A stretch of 5,490 nucleotides of DNA from Desulfofustis sp. (GTDB lineage: Bacteria; Desulfobacterota; Desulfobulbia; Desulfobulbales; Desulfocapsaceae): positions 1 through 5,490 of the forward strand of contig JAUVWB010000136.1 of NCBI GenBank assembly GCA_030604345.1, read 5' to 3'. Positions 1 through 5,490 of the stretch are shown here, one piece after another. Both the position numbers and the translations under genes were made by a program. Under the pieces are notes generated by a model. The model did no database searches. It was not told the origin of the DNA and saw only the letters and a program-made list of their open reading frames with translations. Each line of letters begins with the position of its first letter. The first letter of the stretch is position 1.

Positions 1-697
1 ATTTCTCGATGGCATTGACACCACTACGGGCCTGCAGAACGTGGGTTGACCGGCCGCTCAGATCGATTTTGAACCACAGCACCCCGAGCTGATCAGTCAA
101 GATGGTCGGTCCAAACGGTTCCGGAATCAGCACCGCCTCGCCGTCATAGCCGGCAGCGAGGCAGGCGATCGCCCCATTACCGCTGCACTCCTCCTCGATA
201 ACCGCTTCGACGGTAACCGGTGCAAACAGGCCAAAACCGGCCTTATCCACCGCATGGACAGCATAGGTCATCGCCGCTATCCCGGCTTTCATATCGCCGG
301 CGCCGCGGCCGTAGAGCCACCCATCGACGATCGTCGGGGTATACGGATCCCAAGTCCATCGTTCCGGATTACCCGCATGCACCACATCCAGGTGTCCGTT
401 GCACAGCGCACTGCGTCCGCCGCTGCCATCCGGTGCGCGGGTGCCGACCACGCTGTATCGATCCGCCAGCGACCAGGGGACCGGAGCAAACCCGGGATGG
501 CCGGTTGCCGCACCGTCTCCCAGCGGAATCTTTGCCACGGAAAAACCGAGTTGTTCCAGTTCCGCCGCCATCACCGTCGTGGCCCCACTCTCGTTGCCCA
601 ACGTACTCGGCTCAGCGACCAGGCGCATGGTGAAATCGACGATCTGATCGGCCAGCCGATCGACGGTTTCAATCAATTTTTTCTCCCGATGATCCAT
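1..697 (-). CDS. M20-family (ArgE/DapE-type) metal-dependent deacylase, 3' end outside window
   Basis: This is a zinc-type amidohydrolase expected to remove an acyl group from an N-acylated amino acid or related amide in the cytoplasm. The first 232 residues are visible; the family usually runs to about 400-430, so the rest of the dimerisation domain and the last metal-binding His lie beyond the left edge. I translated it directly from the minus strand and found no break. The M20 landmarks are in order: NGHLDVV (metal-ligand H102, catalytic-type D104), [10 protein letters not shown] (bridging D135), EEECSGNG (general base E169, metal ligand E170) and PEP (E193). The dimerisation domain begins with GRSTHV, where H219 matches the family's conserved substrate-contacting His. 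The ATG at 697 is preceded by AAGGAGG five bases upstream. It is the last visible gene of the operon, 24 bases after the CoA-transferase beta subunit. That context resembles B. subtilis YodQ more than an arginine or diaminopimelate biosynthesis gene. Family is sure; substrate is not (possibly 4-acetamidobutyrate or its CoA ester, or an N-acetyl-beta-amino acid). Confidence 0.93.
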   Translation of the reverse strand, partial: MDHREKKLIETVDRLADQIVDFTMRLVAEPSTLGNESGATTVMAAELEQLGFSVAKIPLGDGAATGHPGFAPVPWSLADRYSVVGTRAPDGSGGRSALCNGHLDVVHAGNPERWTWDPYTPTIVDGWLYGRGAGDMKAGIAAMTYAVHAVDKAGFGLFAPVTVEAVIEEECSGNGAIACLAAGYDGEAVLIPEPFGPTILTDQLGVLWFKIDLSGRSTHVLQARSGVNAIEK

Positions 698-702
698 CGC
701 TT

Positions 703-709
703 CCTCCTT
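703..709 (-). promoter_or_regulatory. Strong Shine-Dalgarno of the deacylase gene
   Basis: AAGGAGG on the minus strand sits five bases before the ATG at 697. It is the most complete ribosome-binding site in the window. It fixes the deacylase start and suggests this gene is translated independently, unlike the overlapping genes before it. Confidence 0.8.
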
Positions 710-721
710 GGCCGGTCGTGC

Positions 722-1375
722 CTAAAAACGCGGAAGGTCTTCGCTGACCTTAAGTGGCGCTTCAGTCAACTGCAGGACCGTCGCCAGATCGGTTTCCGCA
801 GCAATCTCCTCAAGAACCAGGCCGGTCTGCTGTACGCTGATGACCGCCAATTCGGTGATGATCAGATCGACACAGGCCCGAGCGGTCAGCGGCAGTGAGC
901 ACCTGCGTAAAATTTTCGGTTCACCGTCCCTGGTGGCATGGGTCGTGGTGATAATCAGTCGTTTTGCCTTTTGGGCTAGCTCCATGGCCCCGCCAATGCC
1001 GGGAGCAAATTTCCCGGGAATGATCCAATTGGCCAGATCGCCCTGCTGCGACACCTCCAGAGCCCCGAGAAAACTCACGTCGAGCCGGCCGCCCCGGACC
1101 AGCGAAAAACTGAGCGCTGAATCGCAAAACGACGCGCCCGGAACCACGGTGATGTAAGTGCCGCCGGCATCGATCAGGTTCCGGTCGGCTTCACCGGGCG
1201 CACTGATTCCACCGGCACCGACGATGCCATTTTCCGAATGCATGGTCAGCGGCAGGTTGGGCGGCAGATACGACGGGATCAGGGTCGGAATGCCGATACC
1301 CAGGTTAATCACCTGGCCGGCCTTGATTTCACGGGCTGCCCGGCGGGCAATCTTCGTTTTGGCGTCAACGGACAT
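722..1375 (-). CDS. CoA-transferase beta subunit (3-oxoacid / AtoA-ScoB-YodR type)
   Basis: This is the catalytic subunit of a family I CoA-transferase, a cytoplasmic enzyme that moves CoA from a donor thioester (commonly acetyl-CoA or succinyl-CoA) to a carboxylic acid, often a 3-oxo acid. The protein has 217 residues, usual for AtoA/ScoB-type subunits. The active-site signature HSENGIVGAG is at residues 46-55, and E48 is the glutamate that forms the enzyme-CoA thioester. The preceding glycine-rich LGIGIPTL (25-32) and the C-terminal TEAPLKVSEDL are also typical. The frame is open further upstream, to 1483. I chose the ATG at 1375 (MSVDAKTK) because homologues begin near this point; GGAG lies about 12 bases upstream, which is loose. 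The ATG at 1393 would add six residues. The start overlaps the alpha gene's end by 11 bases, so the two subunits are probably translationally coupled. Acceptor cannot be read from sequence; context suggests a 3-oxo acid from the aminotransferase. Confidence 0.93.
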   Translation of the reverse strand: MSVDAKTKIARRAAREIKAGQVINLGIGIPTLIPSYLPPNLPLTMHSENGIVGAGGISAPGEADRNLIDAGGTYITVVPGASFCDSALSFSLVRGGRLDVSFLGALEVSQQGDLANWIIPGKFAPGIGGAMELAQKAKRLIITTTHATRDGEPKILRRCSLPLTARACVDLIITELAVISVQQTGLVLEEIAAETDLATVLQLTEAPLKVSEDLPRF

Positions 1376-2060
1376 GATGATGCAGGACTCCATAAGCGGG
1401 TAAAAGTTCCTCAATGAGCACCACGTGATCAACAAACGCACCGGGCGTATGGATCTCATCCGGCGCCAGCTCGCCGATCTCAACCACCTGTTCTGCCTCG
1501 GCGATCACCAGGTCGGCGGCAGTGGCCATCAGCGGGTTGAAATTGCGGGCGCTTTTCTCATAGACCAGATTGCCGGCACGATCAGCTTTGGCGGCATGGA
1601 CCAGCGCGATATCGGCACGCAAGGCCGGCTCGACGATCCCGTCGCGGCCGCCGCTGCATATCACCTGTTTGTCGACCCGCAGGATGGTATCGATGCCGAT
1701 GTCGGTGACAATGGCCAGCAAACCGGCCCCGCCGGCCCTGATCTTTTCAGCCAGAATACCCTGCGGAAAAAATTCAACGGTGATCTTCCCGTCGTTCATC
1801 AGACCGATGACCGTCGCATTCAGGCCGAGGTGCGAGGTTATCAACCGCTTGACCCGACCCGCCTCGATCAGTTTCGAGACGCCCAGCCCGTCTTCATTGG
1901 CCTCATTTTTGATCTGGGTCAACTCTCGCGTCCCTTTGGCGAGGAGCGCCTCGATCAGCAGAAACGGCGTGCCGGGCACGCCGAAACCGCCGACCATGAT
2001 ACTCTGGCCGTCAGTTATCACCTCTATCGCCTGCTCGACGGAGGTCGTCTTGTCGATCAT
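1365..2060 (-). CDS. CoA-transferase alpha subunit (3-oxoacid / AtoD-ScoA-YodS type)
   Basis: This is the partner of the beta subunit in a heteromeric family I CoA-transferase. It has 231 residues, close to the usual length. The N-terminal signature [16 protein letters not shown] (residues 17-32) fits the CoA-transferase family 1 pattern [DN]-[GN]-x2-three hydrophobics-GGF-x3-G-x-P. The inner segment [20 protein letters not shown] is likewise typical, while no catalytic SENG motif is present, as expected for alpha. The ATG at 2060 overlaps the stop codon of the ABC ATPase gene (AAATGATC), with GAGG seven bases upstream of the start. This direct coupling of a metabolic enzyme to a transporter gene is the strongest sequence evidence that the importer and the enzymes handle the same compound. 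The paired subunits could equally be annotated as acetate/butyrate-acetoacetate CoA-transferase; only the family is certain. Confidence 0.93.
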   Translation of the reverse strand: MIDKTTSVEQAIEVITDGQSIMVGGFGVPGTPFLLIEALLAKGTRELTQIKNEANEDGLGVSKLIEAGRVKRLITSHLGLNATVIGLMNDGKITVEFFPQGILAEKIRAGGAGLLAIVTDIGIDTILRVDKQVICSGGRDGIVEPALRADIALVHAAKADRAGNLVYEKSARNFNPLMATAADLVIAEAEQVVEIGELAPDEIHTPGAFVDHVVLIEELLPAYGVLHHHVR

Positions 2061-2839
2061 TTCAGAACCTCGGCAAGGAATTGTCTGGTGCGCGCTTCTT
2101 TCGGGGCGCTGAATATCTCATGGGGCGGGGCATCCTCGACAACCACGCCGTCGGCCATGAAAATCACCCGATCCCCAACCTTTTCGGCAAACCCCATCTC
2201 ATGGGTGACCACCAGCATGGTCATGCCATCGCGCGCCAGTCCTTCCATAACCCGCAAAACATCGCCGACCAGTTCCGGGTCAAGCGCCGAGGTGACCTCG
2301 TCAAAGAGCATCACCTTCGGCTTCATGGCCAGCGCTCGGGCAATGGCCACCCGCTGCTGCTGGCCGCCGGAGAGCATGCACGGATAATTATCAATCTTTT
2401 CCGCCAGGCCAACCCGTTCGAGCAGCGAAACGGCCACCTCTCGCGCCTCTTCCTTTTTCATTCTGAGCACTTGAATCGGCGCTTCCATTATATTCTCCAG
2501 AACCGTCATGTGCGGAAACAGGTTGAACTGCTGAAAAACCATGCCTACTTCGCAGCGAATCCGGTTGAGATGGCTCTCGAAGGCCCGGCGACTCTTGGTA
2601 GAATCGTTGATCAACACCCCCTCCAGATATATCTCGCCGCCCGTCGGCGGTTCCAGGTGATTGACACAACGGAGCAGCGTTGATTTTCCCGACCCACTCG
2701 GTCCGATGATGACCAGCACCTCTTGCTGTGCGACCTCCAGGTTGACCCCATTGAGCACGGTCAAATCGCCATAGCTTTTGTGCAGATTGTTGATATGCAG
2801 CATGGTTGACTGGGTTCGTTCCGGTGACAGCGGTATCAT
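2057..2839 (-). CDS. Polar amino acid ABC transporter ATP-binding protein (GlnQ/HisP type)
   Basis: This is the cytoplasmic ATPase of a polar amino acid importer. Its 260 residues carry every nucleotide-binding element: Walker [10 protein letters not shown] (46-54), the Q-loop in [13 protein letters not shown] (101-113), the signature LSGGQQQR (156-163), Walker B VMLFDE (176-181) with the D-loop SALDPE, and the switch His in VVTHE (H213). [11 protein letters not shown] has Val where many relatives have Pro, a common variant in this subfamily and not a defect. The ATG at 2839 overlaps the permease stop codon (ATGA), with GGAGG ten bases upstream. An internal ATG at 2803 begins nearer the usual family N-terminus but has no good ribosome-binding site. 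The gene ends in a second ATGA overlap with the CoA-transferase alpha gene. It should pair as a dimer with the adjacent permease. All motifs are intact, so it is expected to be functional. Confidence 0.96.
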   Translation of the reverse strand: MIPLSPERTQSTMLHINNLHKSYGDLTVLNGVNLEVAQQEVLVIIGPSGSGKSTLLRCVNHLEPPTGGEIYLEGVLINDSTKSRRAFESHLNRIRCEVGMVFQQFNLFPHMTVLENIMEAPIQVLRMKKEEAREVAVSLLERVGLAEKIDNYPCMLSGGQQQRVAIARALAMKPKVMLFDEVTSALDPELVGDVLRVMEGLARDGMTMLVVTHEMGFAEKVGDRVIFMADGVVVEDAPPHEIFSAPKEARTRQFLAEVLK

Positions 2840-3498
2840 GTTCTTCGAGCCTCCGTGCGGGTACGCTTCTCCACCCAGGTAAGCAGCAAACTGGCTGAAG
2901 AAGTCAGAACGGCGTACAGGACCGCCGCCATGACGTACATCTCGAACGGCTTGTAGGTGGAACCGATGAGACGCTGGGCGGTCAGAGTGAGTTCGACAAC
3001 GGTGATGGTTGAAAGCAGCGAGGTGTCCTTGATGAGGATGATAAAATTATTGCCCAGCGGCGGGATAATAATACGCAAGGCCTGCGGCAGGATGATGCGA
3101 CGCATGGCCAGTGCCGCATTCATCCCGAGCGACCGGGCCGCCTCCGTCTGGCCATAGGGAACTGAAATGATGCCGCCCCTGATGGTTTCCGCATTATACG
3201 CTCCGACGTTCAAGGCCAGACCGAGGACCCCGGAAAAAAACGGTCCCAGGTCGATACCGATCTGAGGCAGGCCAAAATAGATGATGAACAGCTGCACCAG
3301 CAGCGGCGTGGAACGAATCAGCCAGATATAGAAGACGGCCGGCCAGCGCAGCAACGGGTTGTCCGACAGCTTGCACAACGCCGCGATCAAGCCGAAGATA
3401 AGCCCAAAAAACAGCGACAATATGGAGATCTTCAGGGTCAGCAGCGCCCCGGTCACAAAAAACGGGAAGTAGTGAATGATGACATTCCAATCGAACAT
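2836..3498 (-). CDS. Polar amino acid ABC transporter permease (HisM/GlnP family)
   Basis: This is the inner-membrane channel subunit of the importer, 220 residues long, which is normal for this family. A long hydrophobic N-terminal stretch (about 8-40) is followed by the [17 protein letters not shown] block (62-78), typical of HisM/GlnP-type proteins. The cytoplasmic coupling loop that contacts the ATPase begins at EAARSLGMN (119-127) and runs into RRIILPQAL (133-141). A final hydrophobic segment (about 187-208) ends in a basic tail, giving roughly five membrane spans. The ATG at 3498 has AGGGGA seven bases upstream. Only one permease gene is present, so the channel is probably a homodimer, as in glutamine-type systems. 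A second permease elsewhere cannot be excluded. Its stop overlaps the ATPase start, so the two are probably co-translated. Family-level sequence does not reveal the transported substrate. Confidence 0.95.
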   Translation of the reverse strand: MFDWNVIIHYFPFFVTGALLTLKISILSLFFGLIFGLIAALCKLSDNPLLRWPAVFYIWLIRSTPLLVQLFIIYFGLPQIGIDLGPFFSGVLGLALNVGAYNAETIRGGIISVPYGQTEAARSLGMNAALAMRRIILPQALRIIIPPLGNNFIILIKDTSLLSTITVVELTLTAQRLIGSTYKPFEMYVMAAVLYAVLTSSASLLLTWVEKRTRTEARRT

Positions 3499-3655
3499 AC
3501 GTAATTCCCCTGTCTTGACAACCTCTTACAAACCGATACCGAGTTACCCCGAAGATTATCGCTAAACGGGTTGAGGCGGCGACGAAACCTCCGGTTCAGC
3601 GTTTTCCGCCGGACCCCCCGGAAGATTCCGGCGGAAAAGATCGGACGCTTGAGGA
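3499..3655 (-). other. 157-base intercistronic region between binding-protein and permease genes
   Basis: No open frame of note is present. Besides the hairpin at 3602-3638 it holds the permease ribosome-binding site (AGGGGA, 3506-3511). A GATAAT-like hexamer occurs in minus-strand AGCGATAATC (around 3555-3564), but I found no matching -35 element at a suitable distance, so I do not call a promoter. Confidence 0.5.
3602..3638 (-). repeat. Perfect 12-bp inverted repeat between binding-protein and permease genes
   Basis: The arms TTTTCCGCCGGA (3602-3613) and TCCGGCGGAAAA (3627-3638) are exact reverse complements separated by 13 bases. In the minus-strand RNA this makes a stable GC-rich hairpin beginning 17 bases after the binding-protein stop codon. 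The 3' arm is followed by AAAAC-type sequence and not a U-run, so it does not look like a full intrinsic terminator. An alternative smaller hairpin, CCGGA-4 bases-TCCGG, lies within 3618-3631 and would compete with the long one. A likely role is protecting the 3' end of the upstream message or partly attenuating read-through, so that more binding protein than permease is made. That role is inferred from the position. Confidence 0.72.
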
Positions 3656-4426
3656 TCAGCGGACATCAATGCCAAGCCATTTCATCGAAATCTCATGGTA
3701 CGTCCCATCGTCTTTCATGGCTTGCAAGGCCTCGTTGATAGCCTGTTTGAGTTCGGGATTGTTCTGCCGCATTGCTATGCCCATTTTTTCTTCATACAGC
3801 AGGTCACCAACCATCTGGATCGGTGCGCCTTTGTCCTTGATGGCCAAAGCACCGACGATCCGGTCGGTGACAAACCCATCGAGACGACCGTTGGCAACTT
3901 CCAGGATAATATCGGGATCTCCCTTGTAGGTGCGGATATCCACATCTTTGATGTGCTCCCTGATCCAGGTTTCAAAGGTGGTACCCAGCGTTACCCCGAT
4001 TTTTTTGCCGGACAACTCGTCCACCGATGTGATCGGTGAACCCTGTTTAACAAACATCTGCGCGCCGGATCGGTAATATGGGTCGGAAAAATCAATGGAC
4101 TTCAGACGTTCCTCAGTGATGGCCATGCTGCCGCAGATCAGATCATGCTTTTTCGCCAAGAGACCAGCGATGATTCCATCCCAGGCGGTACTGATCGGTA
4201 CGCCGGTCACTCCGATTCGACGAGCAATCTCTTTGCCGATCTCAACGTCAAAACCGGTCAACTCATTCTTGTCGTTCACGAAATTGAAGGGAGGATACTG
4301 ACCGCTCATGGCCATGGTCAGTTTGCCATCGGCCTTGATCCGTTCAAGATCATCGGCGCAAGCCGGTTGCAGAAACAGAAAAGCGGCCGCCAAAAATGTC
4401 ATTGCACCAATCATCGTTCGCTTCAT
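3656..4426 (-). CDS. Periplasmic amino-acid-binding protein of the ABC importer (SBP family 3)
   Basis: This periplasmic receptor delivers its ligand to the adjacent permease. It has 256 residues. The leader has a KR start, a hydrophobic core and a signal peptidase I site after A24 (PACA|DD). The Cys at 23 does not sit in a lipobox, so it is soluble and not a lipoprotein. The family 3 signature starts at G58 (GFDVEIGKEIARRI, 58-71). MAITEER (101-107) supplies R107, matching the arginine that holds the ligand carboxylate in HisJ and GlnH. FVTD (185-188) supplies D188, matching the aspartate that holds the ligand amino group. YPPFNF (44-49) is the usual first contact strand. These residues indicate an amino-acid-like ligand. 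The ATG at 4426 has AAAAGGAG six bases upstream. It follows the aminotransferase by 87 bases and precedes the permease by 157. Lysine, beta-lysine, N-acetyl-beta-lysine or another polar amino acid are candidates; sequence alone does not choose. Confidence 0.95.
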   Translation of the reverse strand: MKRTMIGAMTFLAAAFLFLQPACADDLERIKADGKLTMAMSGQYPPFNFVNDKNELTGFDVEIGKEIARRIGVTGVPISTAWDGIIAGLLAKKHDLICGSMAITEERLKSIDFSDPYYRSGAQMFVKQGSPITSVDELSGKKIGVTLGTTFETWIREHIKDVDIRTYKGDPDIILEVANGRLDGFVTDRIVGALAIKDKGAPIQMVGDLLYEEKMGIAMRQNNPELKQAINEALQAMKDDGTYHEISMKWLGIDVR

Positions 4427-4432
4427 GAGACG

Positions 4433-4440
4433 CTCCTTTT
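4433..4440 (-). promoter_or_regulatory. Shine-Dalgarno of the binding-protein gene
   Basis: AAAAGGAG on the minus strand lies six bases before the ATG at 4426. It confirms the start that includes the signal peptide and is one of the two strongest ribosome-binding sites here, consistent with high expression of a binding protein. Confidence 0.78.
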
Positions 4441-4460
4441 GTTATCGATTACTCCGTTCA

Positions 4461-4483
4461 CATTGAACCTGCCCGATTCAATG
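4461..4483. repeat. 7-bp inverted repeat upstream of the binding-protein gene
   Basis: CATTGAA (4461-4467) and TTCAATG (4477-4483) are exact reverse complements with a 9-base spacer, so the half-site centres are 16 bases apart. It lies 34 bases upstream of the binding-protein start. It could be a dimeric regulator's operator or a small RNA hairpin. The stretch is only 87 bases long, so a chance occurrence is possible. Confidence 0.4.
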
Positions 4484-4497
4484 CCTCTTGGGACAGC

Positions 4498-4524
4498 CCG
4501 GTGCGGAGACACCTCAGGCACCGG
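4498..4524 (-). repeat. Hairpin spanning the aminotransferase stop codon
   Basis: CCGGTGC (4498-4504) and GCACCGG (4518-4524) form a perfect 7-bp stem with a 13-base loop, and GAG/CTC inside the loop can extend the pairing. The minus-strand stem contains the last codons and the TGA at 4514-4516. No U-run follows, so I read it as an mRNA-stabilising or processing hairpin and not a terminator. It supports read-through from the aminotransferase into the transporter genes, but does not prove it. Confidence 0.5.
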
Positions 4525-5490
4525 CCAGTCGGGTCGTTACCTCCTCCAGACTGCGATCCAGTCTATCGAGCAGCTCGTCCAGTTCCGCCTCTTTGATGAT
4601 CAGCGGCGGGGCAACCAGGACGTGATCGCCAGAGAGCCCGTTGATCGATCGCCGGGGATAGACAATCAGCCCGTTGGCGAACGCTCGAGCGGTTACCAGG
4701 TTACCCACCTGGAGATGATCGGCAAACGGGGCACGCGAGTCACGGTCGCTGACAAATTCCAGAGCCGTCAACAGCCCTTTGCCACGTACGTCTCCGATTA
4801 TCGGATATTTTACTGCCAATTCCCGGAGTCCCTCCAACAGTCGCTCGCCCATGATCGCTGCCCGGTCGACCAAACCGTCCTCGACGATCCGCTTGAGCAC
4901 CGCCCGGCCAACCGCACAAGCCATCGGGTTACCGGCATAGGTGTGGCCGTGCGGGAAACCACCGGTCGCCAGAACGCTATCCACGATGTCGCCACGGCAC
5001 ATCACGGCCCCAAGCGGGAAATAGCCCGAGGCCATGCCTTTCGACAAAGCCACGATATCGGCCTCAAGCCCCCAATGCTGGTAAGCAAACAGCTTTCCCG
5101 TTCTGCCAAAGCCGGTCATGACCTCATCGAGTATCAGCAAGATCGAATATCTGTCGCATATATCCCGGATAACCGTGAAATAGTCGTCAGGCGGCGGCAG
5201 GGCGCCGGTACTCGCGCCACCGATCGGCTCGGCCACGAAACCGGCCACATTTTCCGGGCCGAGTTGCCTGATCATCGTCTCCAAAGCGTGAGCGCAGGCC
5301 AGTGAACAGGTGGGGTAAGACTCTCCGTAATGGCAGCGATAGCAATACGGCGCAGGAATTTTCGGAGCCGACTTGATCAGGGGACGATAGTGTGTTTCCA
5401 GCGGCGCATAGCTGGTGAGTGCCAAGGCGCCGAGCGTTGATCCGTGATAGGAAGGAAAGCGGCTGATAAAAAGATACCTGCCGTTGTCGC
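4514..5490 (-). CDS. Class III PLP-dependent aminotransferase, 5' end outside window
   Basis: The enzyme transfers an amino group from an amine or omega/beta-amino acid to a 2-oxo acid, using pyridoxal phosphate in the cytoplasm. The last 324 residues are visible; family members have about 430-460, so roughly 110-130 N-terminal residues lie past the right edge. The frame stays open to the edge: reading upstream of 5425 gives SRFPSYHGSTLGAL, the family's YHG cofactor-binding block, so a start at 5425 (a TTG) would be wrong. ILDEVMTGFGRTG carries the PLP-pyridine Asp (codon 5126-5128), and ALSKGMASGYFPLG carries the Schiff-base Lys (codon 5039-5041). HTYAGNP supplies the phosphate-binding Thr region. 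A four-cysteine cluster, CX2C-X8-CX3C, lies at 5294-5344. The gene heads the visible operon. By context it resembles B. subtilis YodT and may transaminate the 3-amino group of a beta-amino acid. GABA, 5-aminovalerate, beta-alanine or 2,4-diaminobutyrate transamination are alternatives. Confidence 0.93.
   Translation of the reverse strand, partial: DNGRYLFISRFPSYHGSTLGALALTSYAPLETHYRPLIKSAPKIPAPYCYRCHYGESYPTCSLACAHALETMIRQLGPENVAGFVAEPIGGASTGALPPPDDYFTVIRDICDRYSILLILDEVMTGFGRTGKLFAYQHWGLEADIVALSKGMASGYFPLGAVMCRGDIVDSVLATGGFPHGHTYAGNPMACAVGRAVLKRIVEDGLVDRAAIMGERLLEGLRELAVKYPIIGDVRGKGLLTALEFVSDRDSRAPFADHLQVGNLVTARAFANGLIVYPRRSINGLSGDHVLVAPPLIIKEAELDELLDRLDRSLEEVTTRLAGA

Noticed and set aside
254..898. 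214-codon plus-strand open frame at the left end
   Set aside because: It is antisense to the M20 deacylase, whose metal-binding motifs are all in the other strand's frame, and it also runs into the CoA-transferase beta gene.
1376..1483. N-terminal extension of the CoA-transferase beta subunit up to 1483
   Set aside because: The added residues (arginine- and serine-rich) overlap the alpha gene and do not resemble the family; the core begins near MSVDAKTK at 1375.
1425..2387. 320-codon plus-strand open frame opposite CoA-transferase alpha and the ATPase
   Set aside because: The translation is low-complexity antisense sequence with no domain, and both opposite-strand genes are unmistakable.
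3515..3520. TTGACA on the plus strand, a perfect -35 hexamer
   Set aside because: It has no -10 element at 16-18 bases and would transcribe against every gene in the window.
4353..4361. Possible lipoprotein site at Cys23 of the binding protein
   Set aside because: The residues before the Cys are Q-P-A and not an L-[AS]-[GA] lipobox; A-C-A followed by D fits signal peptidase I better.
4427..4513. Internal promoter before the binding-protein gene (minus-strand TTGAAT or TTCAAT with GATAAC)
   Set aside because: The spacings (15 bases, or above 24) do not fit a sigma-70 promoter, and no -24/-12 element is visible. A weak or unusual promoter cannot be excluded.
4145..5305. 386-codon plus-strand open frame opposite the binding-protein and aminotransferase genes
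   Set aside because: It lies antisense to two genes with complete family motifs, crosses the gap between them, and its translation shows no recognisable domain. It is a by-product of GC-rich codon use.
1..5490. CRISPR array, tRNA/rRNA, insertion sequence or phage genes
   Set aside because: I saw no regularly spaced repeats, no cloverleaf or rRNA sequence, and no transposase or integrase motif; almost every base is in metabolic or transport genes.

Overview
This 5,490-base window is one densely packed minus-strand gene block, so it is transcribed from right to left. The bases look moderately GC-rich. The substrate-binding protein has an ordinary signal peptidase I leader and no lipobox, which suggests a free periplasmic protein and so a Gram-negative (diderm) bacterium. 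Nothing here identifies the taxon; a proteobacterium or desulfobacterium is only a guess.

In transcription order the genes are: (1) the C-terminal three quarters of a PLP-dependent class III aminotransferase (4514-5490, N-terminus outside the window); (2) a family 3 periplasmic amino-acid-binding protein (3656-4426); (3) a HisM/GlnP-type permease (2836-3498); (4) its GlnQ/HisP-type ATPase (2057-2839); (5) and (6) the alpha and beta subunits of a 3-oxoacid-type CoA-transferase (1365-2060 and 722-1375); (7) the N-terminal part of an M20 (ArgE/DapE-type) zinc deacylase (1-697, C-terminus outside the window). Permease/ATPase and ATPase/CoA-transferase alpha each overlap by 4 bases (ATGA), and alpha/beta overlap by 11. 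The deacylase follows beta after 24 bases with a strong Shine-Dalgarno sequence. The two larger gaps, 87 bases (4427-4513) and 157 bases (3499-3655), contain inverted repeats but no convincing promoter or terminator.

The enzymes fit together as an importer plus a catabolic module for an amino acid, probably one whose transamination gives a 3-oxo acid that the CoA-transferase can activate. From memory, the set class III aminotransferase, CoA-transferase alpha, CoA-transferase beta, M20 deacylase occurs in the same order in the Bacillus subtilis yodT-yodS-yodR-yodQ-yodP-kamA cluster, where kamA encodes lysine 2,3-aminomutase and yodP resembles the beta-lysine acetyltransferase AblB. My best hypothesis is a beta-lysine or N6-acetyl-beta-lysine degradation locus with a dedicated ABC importer inserted between the aminotransferase and CoA-transferase genes. 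The gene families are secure; the substrate is inference.
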